Of a stretch of 52,561 nucleotides of DNA, positions 1-7,980 are shown in pieces. Both the position numbers and the translations under genes were made by a program. Source of the stretch: Clostridiales bacterium (GTDB lineage: Bacteria; Bacillota; Clostridia; Christensenellales; Aristaeellaceae). The notes under the pieces are model-generated. The model made no database searches. It had not been told where the DNA came from and worked only from the letters and a program-made list of their open reading frames with translations. Within the stretch, counting starts at the first letter, position 1. Each line of letters begins with the position of its first letter. The stretch covers positions 1 to 52,561 of the forward strand of contig JAAZBU010000045.1 of the NCBI GenBank assembly GCA_012513645.1, written 5' to 3'.

Positions 1-1046
1 AGGCAGTCATCAAGGCTGTCAACAAGGCCGCTGAGCAGTTGGCGGCCCCTGCCGCCGAAGAAGCGGCTGCACCTGCCGAAGCGACCGATGCGCCTGCCGC
101 CGAACCGGCAGCGGATGCCAATGTGCTGACCTCCTCCGCCAAGGGCTACGGCGGCCCGGTGGCTGTGAGCGTGACCCTGAACGACGACAATACCATTGCC
201 GCTCTCACCGTGGGCGATGCGGACTTTGCCGAGACTCAGGGCTTGGGCAGCAAGGTACAGGACGAGGAGTTCATCAAGCAGTTCATCGGCAAGAAGGTGC
301 CCCTGCAGGACGGCGACATCGATATCATCGCCAGCGCAACCGTCAGCAGCGAGGCAGTCATCAAGGCTGTCAACAAGGCCGCTGAGCAGTTGGCTGCCCC
401 TGCCGTTGAAGAAACGGCTATACCTGCCGAAGCGACCGATGCGCCTGCCGCCGAGCCGGCAGCGGAGACCAATGTGCTCACCTCCTCCGCCAAGGGCTAC
501 GGCGGGCCGGTGGCCGTGAGCGTGACCCTGAATGACGATAACACCATTGCCGCCCTGACCGTGGGTGATGCGGACTTTGCCGAGACCCAGGGCCTGGGCA
601 GCAAGGTGCAGGACGAGGAGTTCATCAAGCAGTTCATCGGCAAGAAGGTGCCCCTGCAGGACGGCGACATCGACATCATCGCCAGCGCCACCATCAGCAG
701 CGAGGCAGTTATCAAGGCTGTCAACAAGGCTGCTGAGCAGTTGGCTGCTCCTACTGAAGAACTTCGCACGGCCACTTCCTCCAGCAAGGGCTACGGCGGG
801 CCGGTGGCGGTCACCATCACGCTGAACGCGGACGACACCGTCGCTTCGCTGACCGTGGGGGATGCAGACTTTGTTGAAACCCAGGGCCTGGGCAGCAAAG
901 TGCAGGACGAGGAGTTCACCAAGCAGTTCATTGGCAAGAAGGTGCCCATGAAACTGTCTGATATCGATACCGTGACCAATGCAACCGTGACCAGCGAGGC
1001 GGTCGTCAATGCTGTCAACAAAGCGGCTGAAAAGCTGCTGAAATGA
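1..1046 (+). CDS. Tandem FMN-binding-domain protein, RnfG-like (5' end outside window)
   Basis: The frame is open from base 3, so the ORF-track start (TTG at 39) is an artefact and the gene begins upstream. Three FMN_bind-type domains are visible (about nt 120-400, 471-745, 765-1040), plus the tail of a further copy at nt 3-50. Each has a KGYGGPV strand, a TQGLGSKVQDEEF segment and a Thr motif near its end (IIASATVSSEAV twice, TVTNATVTSEAV once). In RnfG/NqrC the equivalent Thr carries FMN bound through a phosphoester, attached by ApbE. Ala/Pro/Glu-rich linkers separate the domains; the last linker is about 19 residues shorter. It lies directly before rnfC, and no rnfG lies between rnfD and rnfE, so I infer that it serves as the flavin electron carrier of the Rnf complex. 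A membrane anchor or signal peptide would be upstream and cannot be seen. Confidence 0.82.
   Translation, partial: AVIKAVNKAAEQLAAPAAEEAAAPAEATDAPAAEPAADANVLTSSAKGYGGPVAVSVTLNDDNTIAALTVGDADFAETQGLGSKVQDEEFIKQFIGKKVPLQDGDIDIIASATVSSEAVIKAVNKAAEQLAAPAVEETAIPAEATDAPAAEPAAETNVLTSSAKGYGGPVAVSVTLNDDNTIAALTVGDADFAETQGLGSKVQDEEFIKQFIGKKVPLQDGDIDIIASATISSEAVIKAVNKAAEQLAAPTEELRTATSSSKGYGGPVAVTITLNADDTVASLTVGDADFVETQGLGSKVQDEEFTKQFIGKKVPMKLSDIDTVTNATVTSEAVVNAVNKAAEKLLK
120..745 (+). repeat. Near-identical 351-bp tandem repeat encoding FMN domains
   Basis: The segment from AATGTGCT at 120 recurs at 471, a period of 351 bp (117 codons), with only scattered, mostly synonymous differences. A third, more diverged copy follows 294 bp later. 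The similarity includes the Ala/Pro/Glu-rich linker, which points to recent in-frame duplication of domain plus linker. Confidence 0.85.
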
Positions 1047-1076
1047 TATGTGGTGGATCAGCTACAGAAAGGCGGG

Positions 1077-2411
1077 ATGGTTTTGAGAAAGTATAGTTTC
1101 CGCGGCGGTATCCATCCGCTGCGCGACACCCATGAGGGGAAGGAGCTCACACGCAACAAGCCAATCCGGGAGGTTGTTGCCCAGGTGGTTCGCATCCCCA
1201 TGGACATGCATATCGGTGCGCCCAGCGAGCCGATCGTCAAAAAAGGCGACCGGGTGTTGATAGGCCAGAAGATTGCGGAGGCAGTGGGCGGCATCGGTGT
1301 TCCGGTGCACGCCAGTGTATCCGGCACGGTAACCGAGGTTGCCGCCTATCAGATGATGCACAAGAAGCCCAGCATGTGCATTACCATTGAAAATGACGGG
1401 CTGGAAGAGTGGGTGCAGCTTGCCCCTCTGGGCGATGTGGAGACAGCAGCGGCGGACAAAATCATCCCCGCCGTCAAAGAAGCCGGTATTTGCGGCATGG
1501 GTGGCGCCTGCTTCCCCACGCACATCAAGATGTCGCCTCCGGCCGGCAAAGTGGTGGACACGGTGCTGCTCAATGGCGCTGAGTGTGAGACCTTCCTGAC
1601 GGCGGACTTCCGCCTGATGCTGGAGCAGCCGGAGCGTGTCGTTAACGGCTTGCGGGCCGTGATGCGCGCCATGGGCGTCAAGCGCGGCATCATCTGCATT
1701 GAGGACAACAAGCCTGAGGCCATCCAGGCCATCACCAAGGCGGCGGCGGGCCGCGAGGGGGTGGAGGTAGGCACCCTCAAAACCAAGTACCCGCAGGGCG
1801 GGGAAAAGCAGCTGATCTACTCTGTGCTGGGGCGCGAAGTGCCTGCTGGCGGGCTGCCCATGGATGCGGGCGTTGTTGTGCTTAACGTAGGGACTGCGGC
1901 TGCCATCGCTGACGCTGTGATAGAGGGCAAGCCCCTCATCAGCCGCGTGACCACGATCTCGGGCGCGGTGGCTGCGCCGGACAACCTGTTGCTTCGCATC
2001 GGCACCCTGTTGAAGGATGCGGCCGAGGCCTGCGGCGGTTATGCCAAGGAGCCGGGCAAAATCTTTGTCGGCGGCAGCATGACCGGTGTATGCGCGCCAA
2101 ATGACGAGGCCAGCATTTCCAAGGCTAACAACGGGCTGGTGGTCTTTGATGAGAAGGATGCCCAGTTGCCCGATGAAAGCAGCTGCATCCGCTGCGGCCG
2201 CTGCATCGATGCCTGCCCTGTGTGGCTCAACCCCTATCAGATGAAGCGCGACTACCAGCTGGGCAAGCTGGACGAGATGGAGAAGAAGCTGCATGTGATG
2301 GAGTGCGTGCTTTGCGGCTCCTGCTCCTATGTCTGTCCTGCCCGGCAGTACCTGACGCCGGCGTTTAAGGATGCCAAGGACATCATCACGGCAAGGAGGA
2401 TGAAACAATGA
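1077..2411 (+). CDS. rnfC: Rnf electron transport complex subunit C
   Basis: RnfC is the peripheral NADH-side subunit of the ferredoxin:NAD+ oxidoreductase. It binds FMN/NAD and two 4Fe-4S clusters. The N-terminus has the typical FRGGIHP motif. The central region has the NADH-binding Rossmann-like segment (GICGMGGACFPTHIK) seen in RnfC and NuoF relatives. Two cluster motifs lie near the C-terminus, CIRCGRCIDACP and CVLCGSCSYVCP. The ORF track begins at a GTG (1050), but the ATG at 1077 has a spaced ribosome site (GAAAGGCGGG), giving 444 residues. The stop overlaps the rnfD start. The absence of rnfG downstream is unusual for this operon type. Confidence 0.95.
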   Translation: MVLRKYSFRGGIHPLRDTHEGKELTRNKPIREVVAQVVRIPMDMHIGAPSEPIVKKGDRVLIGQKIAEAVGGIGVPVHASVSGTVTEVAAYQMMHKKPSMCITIENDGLEEWVQLAPLGDVETAAADKIIPAVKEAGICGMGGACFPTHIKMSPPAGKVVDTVLLNGAECETFLTADFRLMLEQPERVVNGLRAVMRAMGVKRGIICIEDNKPEAIQAITKAAAGREGVEVGTLKTKYPQGGEKQLIYSVLGREVPAGGLPMDAGVVVLNVGTAAAIADAVIEGKPLISRVTTISGAVAAPDNLLLRIGTLLKDAAEACGGYAKEPGKIFVGGSMTGVCAPNDEASISKANNGLVVFDEKDAQLPDESSCIRCGRCIDACPVWLNPYQMKRDYQLGKLDEMEKKLHVMECVLCGSCSYVCPARQYLTPAFKDAKDIITARRMKQ

Positions 2412-3352
2412 ACTTGCGCGTCTCAACCGGCCCGCATCTGCTGACGCGGGAGAACACACAGACCTTGATGCTGGATGTGTTGATTGCCCTGGCGCCAACC
2501 ACGGCGGCCGGTATCTATCTGTTCGGCCTTCGGGCGGCATGGGTGCTGTGCGTTGCGGTGATTGCTGCCGTGCTCAGCGAATATATCTGGCTCAAGCTGA
2601 TGAAGAAAACCATCGTCATCGGCGATCTGTCCGCTGTGGTGACCGGCCTCATCGTCGGCCTCAATATGCCGGCCGGCGTGTCCCTGTGGATTCCCGCGCT
2701 GGGCAGTGCCATTGCCATCATCTTGGTGAAGCAGCTGTTTGGCGGCATCGGCCATAACTTCATGAACCCGGCCATGTTTGCCCGCGCGTTCCTGCTGGCC
2801 TCCTGGCCGGCGCGGATGACCAGCTTTTTGCTGCCCGAGCGGCTGTTGGGCACTTCCCAGGCCGCCTTTGGCGTGGACATGATCTCCGGTGCCACCCCGC
2901 TGGTCACCAAGGCGCGCAACATCCCGCTGAGCGACCTGCTGCTGGGCAACATCCCCGGCACCATCGGCGAGGTGTGCAAGGTAGCCATCCTCATCGGCCT
3001 GGTCTATATGCTGGTGGTCAAGGTGGTATCCTGGCATGTGCCGGTATTCTTTGTGGGCACCGTGGCGCTGATGAGCTGGCTGGTGGGCAGCGACCCGCTG
3101 GTGGCCATCCTGTCAGGCGGCGTGCTGTTTGGCGCTGTGTTTATGGCGACAGACTATGTGACCAACCCGATGCAAAAGATTGGACAGTGTATCTTTGGCC
3201 TGGGCTGTGGGGCGATGGTGGTCATCATCCGCAGCTGGGGCAACTACCCCGAGGGCGTCACCTATGCAATCCTGTTTATGAACTGCCTGACGCCTTTGAT
3301 CGACCGCTTTAGCAGCAAACGAGTGTATGGGATGGTGAAGAAACATGCCTAA
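2408..3352 (+). CDS. rnfD: Rnf complex membrane subunit D
   Basis: RnfD is an integral membrane subunit of 314 residues, a normal length, and carries a covalently bound FMN. The flavinylation motif DMISGATPLVT is present and fits the ApbE target pattern Dxx(S/T)GAT. Several hydrophobic helices are evident. The start ATG overlaps the end of rnfC by 4 bases (ATGA) and follows a strong AGGAGG. Its C-terminus overlaps rnfE by 8 bases, so translation is probably coupled and there is no room for an rnfG gene at its usual place. Confidence 0.96.
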   Translation: MNLRVSTGPHLLTRENTQTLMLDVLIALAPTTAAGIYLFGLRAAWVLCVAVIAAVLSEYIWLKLMKKTIVIGDLSAVVTGLIVGLNMPAGVSLWIPALGSAIAIILVKQLFGGIGHNFMNPAMFARAFLLASWPARMTSFLLPERLLGTSQAAFGVDMISGATPLVTKARNIPLSDLLLGNIPGTIGEVCKVAILIGLVYMLVVKVVSWHVPVFFVGTVALMSWLVGSDPLVAILSGGVLFGAVFMATDYVTNPMQKIGQCIFGLGCGAMVVIIRSWGNYPEGVTYAILFMNCLTPLIDRFSSKRVYGMVKKHA

Positions 3353-3980
3353 GAATAACTTGAGGGGCGTTTTTGTTAACGGCATTTTCAACGAAAACCC
3401 CGTCTTCCGGCTGGTGCTGGGCACCTGCCCTGTCATCGCGGTGACCACCAGCGCCATCAACGGCGCGGGCATGGGGCTTGCAGCCACCTTTGTGCTGATT
3501 GGCTCCAACGCGGTCATCTCCATGCTGCGCAACTTCATCCCCGGCAAGGTGCGCATCCCTGCCTTCATCGTGGTCATCTGCACCTTTGTAACGATGATTC
3601 AGCTGCTGATGCAGGCCTATCTGCCCAGCCTGTATGAGGCGCTGGGTATCTTCCTGCCGCTGATCGTGGTGAACTGCATTATCCTGGCGCGGGCGGAGGC
3701 CTTTGCCAGCAAAAACGGTTTGATGGCATCCATCGTGGATGGCGTCGGCATGGGCTTGGGCTTTACCCTGGCCATGGTGCTGATGGGCACGGTGCGCGAG
3801 CTGCTGGGCAATGGCACGGTATTCGGCTTCTCCCTGCTGGGGGCCAGCTTCGAGCCGGTGCTTCTGTTCATCCTGGCACCCGGCGGGTTCCTGGCCTATG
3901 GGCTGCTGCTGGGCATCATCAACGCCATCAGCAATAAGCGGGCAGCCAGCAAAAAGCATGAGGAGGTAAAGGCGGCATGA
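3345..3980 (+). CDS. rnfE: Rnf complex membrane subunit E
   Basis: A 211-residue polytopic membrane protein of the RnfA/RnfE/NqrD/NqrE family, part of the membrane core that couples electron flow to ion translocation. Diagnostic segments are NENPVFRLVLGTCPVIAVTT near the N-terminus and GNGTVFG in the second half. The Cys in GTCP matches the conserved Cys thought to help bind an intramembrane iron centre. It overlaps both neighbours (rnfD by 8 bases, rnfA by 4). Confidence 0.96.
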   Translation: MPKNNLRGVFVNGIFNENPVFRLVLGTCPVIAVTTSAINGAGMGLAATFVLIGSNAVISMLRNFIPGKVRIPAFIVVICTFVTMIQLLMQAYLPSLYEALGIFLPLIVVNCIILARAEAFASKNGLMASIVDGVGMGLGFTLAMVLMGTVRELLGNGTVFGFSLLGASFEPVLLFILAPGGFLAYGLLLGIINAISNKRAASKKHEEVKAA

Positions 3981-4567
3981 GGCTCAGCGAAATCGGCATC
4001 TTCCTCTTCTTTGTCAACGCTGCGTTTAGCAACAACTTCATTTTCTCCCGCTTTCTGGGCAACTGCCCATACCTGGGCGTCTCCAACAAGCTGGAGACGG
4101 CGACCGGCATGGGCGTGGCCGTGGTGTTCGTCATGGGCATCGCGTCGCTGTTTTGCTACCTGACGTATGAGTACATTCTGGTGCCTCTTGGCCTGCAGTA
4201 CCTCAATACCATTGCCTTTATCCTGATTATCGCCGCGCTGGTGCAGTTTGTGGAGATGTTCATGAAGAAGTCCCTGCAGTCGCTTTACAGCGCGCTGGGC
4301 ATCTACCTGCCCCTGATCACCACCAACTGCGCCGTGCTGGGCGTGACCATCCTCAACATGAACAGCGGGTTCAACCTGCTGGAGTCCGTGCTCAGCGGCG
4401 TGTTTGGCGCGATTGGCTTCCTGCTGGCCATTGTACTGATGGCGGGCGTGCGCGAGCGGCTGGAAAGCTCGGAGATTCCCAAGGCGTTCAAGGGCTTCCC
4501 GATCAGCCTGATTATCGCCGGCTTTATGTCGGTGGCGTTCATGGGCTTCTCGGGCCTGGTCAAGTGA
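3977..4567 (+). CDS. rnfA: Rnf complex membrane subunit A
   Basis: A 196-residue membrane subunit, paralogous to RnfE. The conserved segment NNFIFSRFLGNCPYLGVS holds the Cys shared with RnfE/NqrD/NqrE. A second family motif, ITTNCAVLGV, follows at about residues 115-124. Six hydrophobic helices are expected for the family and the sequence fits. The start ATG overlaps the rnfE stop (ATGA). rnfB follows after 10 bases with its own AGGAGG. Confidence 0.96.
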   Translation: MRLSEIGIFLFFVNAAFSNNFIFSRFLGNCPYLGVSNKLETATGMGVAVVFVMGIASLFCYLTYEYILVPLGLQYLNTIAFILIIAALVQFVEMFMKKSLQSLYSALGIYLPLITTNCAVLGVTILNMNSGFNLLESVLSGVFGAIGFLLAIVLMAGVRERLESSEIPKAFKGFPISLIIAGFMSVAFMGFSGLVK

Positions 4568-4577
4568 GGAGGACAGC

Positions 4578-5375
4578 ATGAGCACAAATGCGATTCTTTA
4601 CGCGATAGCCGTGTTGGGCGGCCTGGGCATCGGCTTCGGTCTGCTGCTCACCCTGGCTGACAAAGTATTCTATGTCCCCGTGGATGAGCGCGTGGTGCGG
4701 GTGCGTGAGGCGGTTGCCGGCGCAAACTGCGGCGTGTGCGGCTACCCCGGCTGCGACCAGTTTGCAGAGGCAGTGGTGCGAGGCGAAGCGCCCGTCACCG
4801 GCTGCACCCCGGGCGGCGGTGCTTCAGCAAGCGCCCTGGCCGAGATCATGGGCCTGGACAATGTTGATGTGGAACCCACCGTGGCGCGCGTGCGCTGCCA
4901 GGGTGGCGATGGCATCGCCAAGGACAGCTTCCAGTACCAGGGGTTCAAGACCTGCCGTCACGCCATGTCCCTGTCAGGCGGGCCCAAGCTGTGCCCCACG
5001 GCCTGCGTTGGCCTGGGCGACTGCGAGCGCGTGTGTCAGTTTGACGCCATCCGTATGGTCAATGGCCTGAGCGTCATTGATCCCGACAAGTGCACCGCCT
5101 GCGGCGCCTGCATCACCGAGTGCCCCAACAGCCTGATCAAGCTGCTGCCCCGGGCGGCCACGGTAACTGTACGCTGCATGAACACCCAGGCGCCCAAGCC
5201 GGCCAACCTGAGCTGCGACCATGCCTGCATCGGCTGCAAGCGCTGTGAAAAGGCCTGCGAGTATGACGCCATTCACGTCACCAACTTCCTGGCCGAGATT
5301 GATGTGGAAAAGTGCACCCTGTGCGAAGCCTGTGTTGCTGTATGCCCCAAGCAAAGCATCACGGTCAGCAAGTAA
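4578..5375 (+). CDS. rnfB: Rnf complex ferredoxin-oxidising subunit B
   Basis: RnfB takes electrons from reduced ferredoxin. It has one N-terminal membrane helix (residues 5-25) and a 4Fe-4S domain with CGVCGYPGC and GCTPGG. A polyferredoxin region follows, with CTACGACITECP, CIGCKRCEKACE and CTLCEACVAVCP plus the irregular set CPTACVGLGDCERVC. The length of 265 residues is normal for RnfB with extra clusters. It is the last gene of the Rnf operon and is followed by a hairpin terminator. The RnfA-E set makes an ion-pumping complex likely; whether it pumps Na+ or H+ cannot be told from the sequence. Confidence 0.96.
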   Translation: MSTNAILYAIAVLGGLGIGFGLLLTLADKVFYVPVDERVVRVREAVAGANCGVCGYPGCDQFAEAVVRGEAPVTGCTPGGGASASALAEIMGLDNVDVEPTVARVRCQGGDGIAKDSFQYQGFKTCRHAMSLSGGPKLCPTACVGLGDCERVCQFDAIRMVNGLSVIDPDKCTACGACITECPNSLIKLLPRAATVTVRCMNTQAPKPANLSCDHACIGCKRCEKACEYDAIHVTNFLAEIDVEKCTLCEACVAVCPKQSITVSK

Positions 5376-5401
5376 CACTGCCCGATATGAGATGACCCGG
5401 A

Positions 5402-5435
5402 CAAAGCGCGCCCGAATGGGGGCGCTTTGCCCTTT
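5402..5435 (+). terminator. Rho-independent terminator after rnfB
   Basis: An imperfect inverted repeat, CAAAGCGCGCCC then GAAT then GGGGGCGCTTTG, is followed by CCCTTTT. It lies 25 bases after the rnfB stop and just before the ribosome site of the next gene. The U-run is short, so some read-through is possible. Confidence 0.7.
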
Positions 5436-5448
5436 TCAGGAGAAAATA

Positions 5449-6435
5449 ATGATGAGCTTTCGCCGCTTTCTTGCTCTGCTGCTGGCCCTGCTGCTGATGC
5501 CGGCTGTTCAGCTGGTTGGCCTGGCTGAGGAGGACAGGCTGACGGATGAGCAGCTGCGCGACCTGCTGTACGAATTGTCTCTGCAGGAGGATGCAAGCAG
5601 TGATTATATTGTGCTGCCCGATGACTTCCGCATGCCGGCGACCGGGCTGGACGGCGAGTACCGCCTGCTGATTGTCGGCGTGGACAGCGACGCCCCCAAG
5701 GTGACCGGCCGCAGCGACACCATGATCCTGGCGGTGCTCAATACCCGGCAAAAGACGCTGAAGCTGATCTCCTTCATGCGTGACCTGTATGTCAGCATCC
5801 CGGGCCGCGGCCACAACCGCCTCAACGCCGCCTATGTATACGGGGGCCAGCAATTGCTGCGCCGTACCCTGGAGGAGAGCTTCGGCGTGGTGGCCGATGC
5901 CTACGTGGCGGTCAACTATTCGCTGATGGCAGAGTTAGTCGATGCCATCGGCGGGGTAGAGCTGACGGTGGAGGAGTATGAGCTCAAACCCCTTAACGGC
6001 ATCCTCGGCTACTACAACTATCAGCGGGAGCGCCCGGAGGAGGAGGGGATGCTGGCAGCATCCGGCACCCGCATCCTCACCGGCTTGCAGGCCATGAGCT
6101 ATGCCCGCATCCGCAAGGTGGACAGCGATTTTGAGCGCGTTGGCCGTCAGCAGCGTGTGCTGCGCGCCATCTATGAGCGTGTGATGCAGCTGCCCATAGA
6201 CCGGCTGGGGGAGGTCATCCTGACATTCATAGATCGCATTCGCACGGACATCAGCATGACGGACGCGCTGAACCTGTTGCAGGACTTGCTTCAGGCGGGC
6301 GACCTGCGCATTGATGCCCTGAGCATCCCGGTCAGCAAGTCGTTTTCCTCCAAAATGATCAACAAAGCCTATTTCTTGGTGCCAAACATCAAGCGAAACA
6401 GGGCGGCCATTGCGGATTTTCTGAGCGCACAATGA
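5449..6435 (+). CDS. LytR-CpsA-Psr (LCP) family cell-wall ligase
   Basis: LCP enzymes sit on the outer membrane face and move undecaprenyl-linked glycopolymers (teichoic acids, capsule) onto peptidoglycan. Residues 1-25 are a hydrophobic signal anchor. The LCP domain starts at LLIVGVDSD, followed by GRSDTMILAVLNTRQKTLKLISFMRDLYV, where the Arg and Asp residues that hold the lipid pyrophosphate are present. The later NRLNAAYVYGG and YARIRKVDSDFERVGRQQRV motifs are also typical. The ORF track starts at 5221 inside rnfB. I chose ATG 5449 because of the upstream AGGAG and the signal peptide; an adjacent ATG at 5452 is equally placed. The polymer it attaches cannot be told. Confidence 0.9.
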   Translation: MMSFRRFLALLLALLLMPAVQLVGLAEEDRLTDEQLRDLLYELSLQEDASSDYIVLPDDFRMPATGLDGEYRLLIVGVDSDAPKVTGRSDTMILAVLNTRQKTLKLISFMRDLYVSIPGRGHNRLNAAYVYGGQQLLRRTLEESFGVVADAYVAVNYSLMAELVDAIGGVELTVEEYELKPLNGILGYYNYQRERPEEEGMLAASGTRILTGLQAMSYARIRKVDSDFERVGRQQRVLRAIYERVMQLPIDRLGEVILTFIDRIRTDISMTDALNLLQDLLQAGDLRIDALSIPVSKSFSSKMINKAYFLVPNIKRNRAAIADFLSAQ

Positions 6436-6447
6436 CCTCTCTGCGGG

Positions 6448-6476
6448 TTGATAAACCGCGGCAAAGACGCTACAAT
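6448..6476 (+). promoter_or_regulatory. Promoter of the frr-polC operon
   Basis: TTGATA (6448-6453), a 17-base spacer and TACAAT (6471-6476) form a near-consensus sigma-A promoter. It lies about 30 bases before the frr start, whose ribosome site AAGGAGGTGG is strong. No terminator is evident between the genes from frr to polC. Confidence 0.8.
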
Positions 6477-6504
6477 AGGCAGCAAGAATGAAGGAGGTGG
6501 CTCT

Positions 6505-7062
6505 ATGTATACAGACATCATCAAGACTGCGCAGGATAAAATGGAAAAGACGCGCGACGTGCTCAAGCGCGATCTGCAGTCTCTGCGTGCGGGGCGGGCC
6601 AACCCGCAGTTGTTGGACCGCATCATGGTGGACTACTACGGCACCATGACGCCGCTGAACCAGATTGCCAATATCACTGCGCCCGAGGCGCGCATGCTGG
6701 TCATCTCCCCGTGGGATGCCAAGGCTATCCCGCAGGTGGAAAAGGCCATTCAAAAGAGTGACCTGGGCATGAACCCGGCCAACGACGGCAAGATCATCCG
6801 CCTGATTGTACCCGAGCTCAACGAGGAGCGCCGCCGGGAGCTGAGCAAGAAGGTCAGCCAGGCTGCGGAGGAGTCTAAGATCGCGCTGCGTTCCATCCGC
6901 CGCGACGCCATCGAGCAGATCAAAAAGCTGAAAAAGGACTCCTTGATCACGGAGGACGACCAGCGCAAGGCTGAGGATGAGATGCAAAAGGTGACCGATA
7001 ACGCGGTCAAAGAGGTGGACAAGCAGGCCGCCGAAAAAGAAAAAGAGATCATGGAGTTTTGA
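6505..7062 (+). CDS. frr: Ribosome recycling factor
   Basis: RRF works with EF-G to split the post-termination ribosome. The protein has 185 residues, the usual size. Family signatures are visible: LKRDLQSLRAGRANPQLLDRIMVDYYG near the N-terminus, LVISPWD, IRLIVPELNEERRREL, and a helical C-terminal bundle with RSIRRDAIEQIKKL. The ATG at 6505 follows AAGGAGGTGG and is preferred to the upstream ORF start. The stop overlaps the start of the next small ORF by 4 bases. Confidence 0.97.
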   Translation: MYTDIIKTAQDKMEKTRDVLKRDLQSLRAGRANPQLLDRIMVDYYGTMTPLNQIANITAPEARMLVISPWDAKAIPQVEKAIQKSDLGMNPANDGKIIRLIVPELNEERRRELSKKVSQAAEESKIALRSIRRDAIEQIKKLKKDSLITEDDQRKAEDEMQKVTDNAVKEVDKQAAEKEKEIMEF

Positions 7063-7274
7063 TTCCAGATCATCTGATTGGACAGCCCCTCAAAGCGGCG
7101 CTTGCAGCCTGTGCTGCCCAGGGCATTGTGCCCCAGGTGCTGGAAACCAGGGCGCCCAGGGACCGCTTGCAGCCACCCATCGGCACCCCGCGGATTATCG
7201 CTGTCCGCGGGGAATGCTTGCTTGTCGCTTACTTTAGGGACGGACAGCCGGAGGAGATGCATGCGGCAGAATGA
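7059..7274 (+). CDS. Small conserved-looking ORF between frr and uppS, unknown function
   Basis: A 71-residue ORF that starts at TTG 7059, overlapping the frr stop (TTGA), and ends 14 bases inside uppS. The ends dovetail with both neighbours, and it fills the whole gap, which otherwise would be an unusual 198-base void in a tightly packed operon. A short GIVPQVLETRAPRD segment and a GTPRIIAVRGECLLVAYF segment look like beta strands, with no catalytic motif, membrane helix or signal peptide. I do not recognise a family. I infer that it is a real, translationally coupled gene. Confidence 0.6.
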   Translation: MIPDHLIGQPLKAALAACAAQGIVPQVLETRAPRDRLQPPIGTPRIIAVRGECLLVAYFRDGQPEEMHAAE

Positions 7275-7980
7275 GGCGGGCATGCCGCGTCATGTGGCAA
7301 TCATCATGGACGGAAACGGCCGCTGGGCCAAGCAGCACAGCCTGGCTGTTGCGCTGGGGCACCGCAAGGGCGTGGAAACGCTGCGGGAGATTGTGCGCTA
7401 CGCCAGCGATGCCGGCATCGAGGTGCTGTCGCTATACGCCTTCTCCACAGAGAACTGGAAGCGCTCCAAGCCCGAGGTTGCCGCGCTGATGAAGCTGATT
7501 CTGGAGTTTTTCCGCTCAGAGATTGACGAACTGCACGCCAATCGGGTGCGCATCCGCATCCTGGGCGATACGCAGGCCCTGCCGGAGGCGCAGCGCAAGG
7601 CGGTAGCCGGCGCGGATCTGCGCACTGCCGACAACGACGGCCTGCAGCTGAACATTGCCCTCAACTATGGCGCACGCGACGAGATCCTGATGGCGGTGCG
7701 CGCCCTGGCGGAACAGGTAAGCCAAGGGCAGCTGCAGCCGGAGTTGATTGACGCGCAGCGCTTTGAGGCCCAGCTGTATACAGCCGGGCAGCCCGATGTG
7801 GATCTGCTGATCCGCACCAGCGGCGAGTACCGGCTGAGCAACTTTTTGCTCTATCAGAATGCCTACGCGGAATTCATGTTCCCTGAGGTGCTGTGGCCGG
7901 ACTTCACCGTACAGCATTTCGAGCAAGCGCTGGCCGACTTTGGCAGGCGGGACAGACGGTATGGAGGGCGGACCACATGA
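7261..7980 (+). CDS. uppS: Undecaprenyl diphosphate synthase (cis-prenyltransferase)
   Basis: The enzyme adds isopentenyl units in cis to farnesyl diphosphate and makes the C55 lipid carrier for cell-wall polymers. The catalytic Asp motif HVAIIMDGNGRWAK is at the N-terminus. SLYAFSTENWKR and the C-terminal DLLIRTSGEYRLSNFLLYQNAYAE/EF motifs are complete. The ORF track starts at 7078; ATG 7261 has a GAGGAG site and gives 239 residues, the normal length. It overlaps the small ORF before it and, by ATGA, cdsA after it. Its substrates come from the MEP pathway, of which dxr and ispG are in the same operon. Confidence 0.96.
   Translation: MRQNEAGMPRHVAIIMDGNGRWAKQHSLAVALGHRKGVETLREIVRYASDAGIEVLSLYAFSTENWKRSKPEVAALMKLILEFFRSEIDELHANRVRIRILGDTQALPEAQRKAVAGADLRTADNDGLQLNIALNYGARDEILMAVRALAEQVSQGQLQPELIDAQRFEAQLYTAGQPDVDLLIRTSGEYRLSNFLLYQNAYAEFMFPEVLWPDFTVQHFEQALADFGRRDRRYGGRTT

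Noticed and set aside
1062-2540. 492-codon minus-strand ORF over rnfC
   Set aside because: Antisense shadow of rnfC; composition is biased and no start site is convincing.
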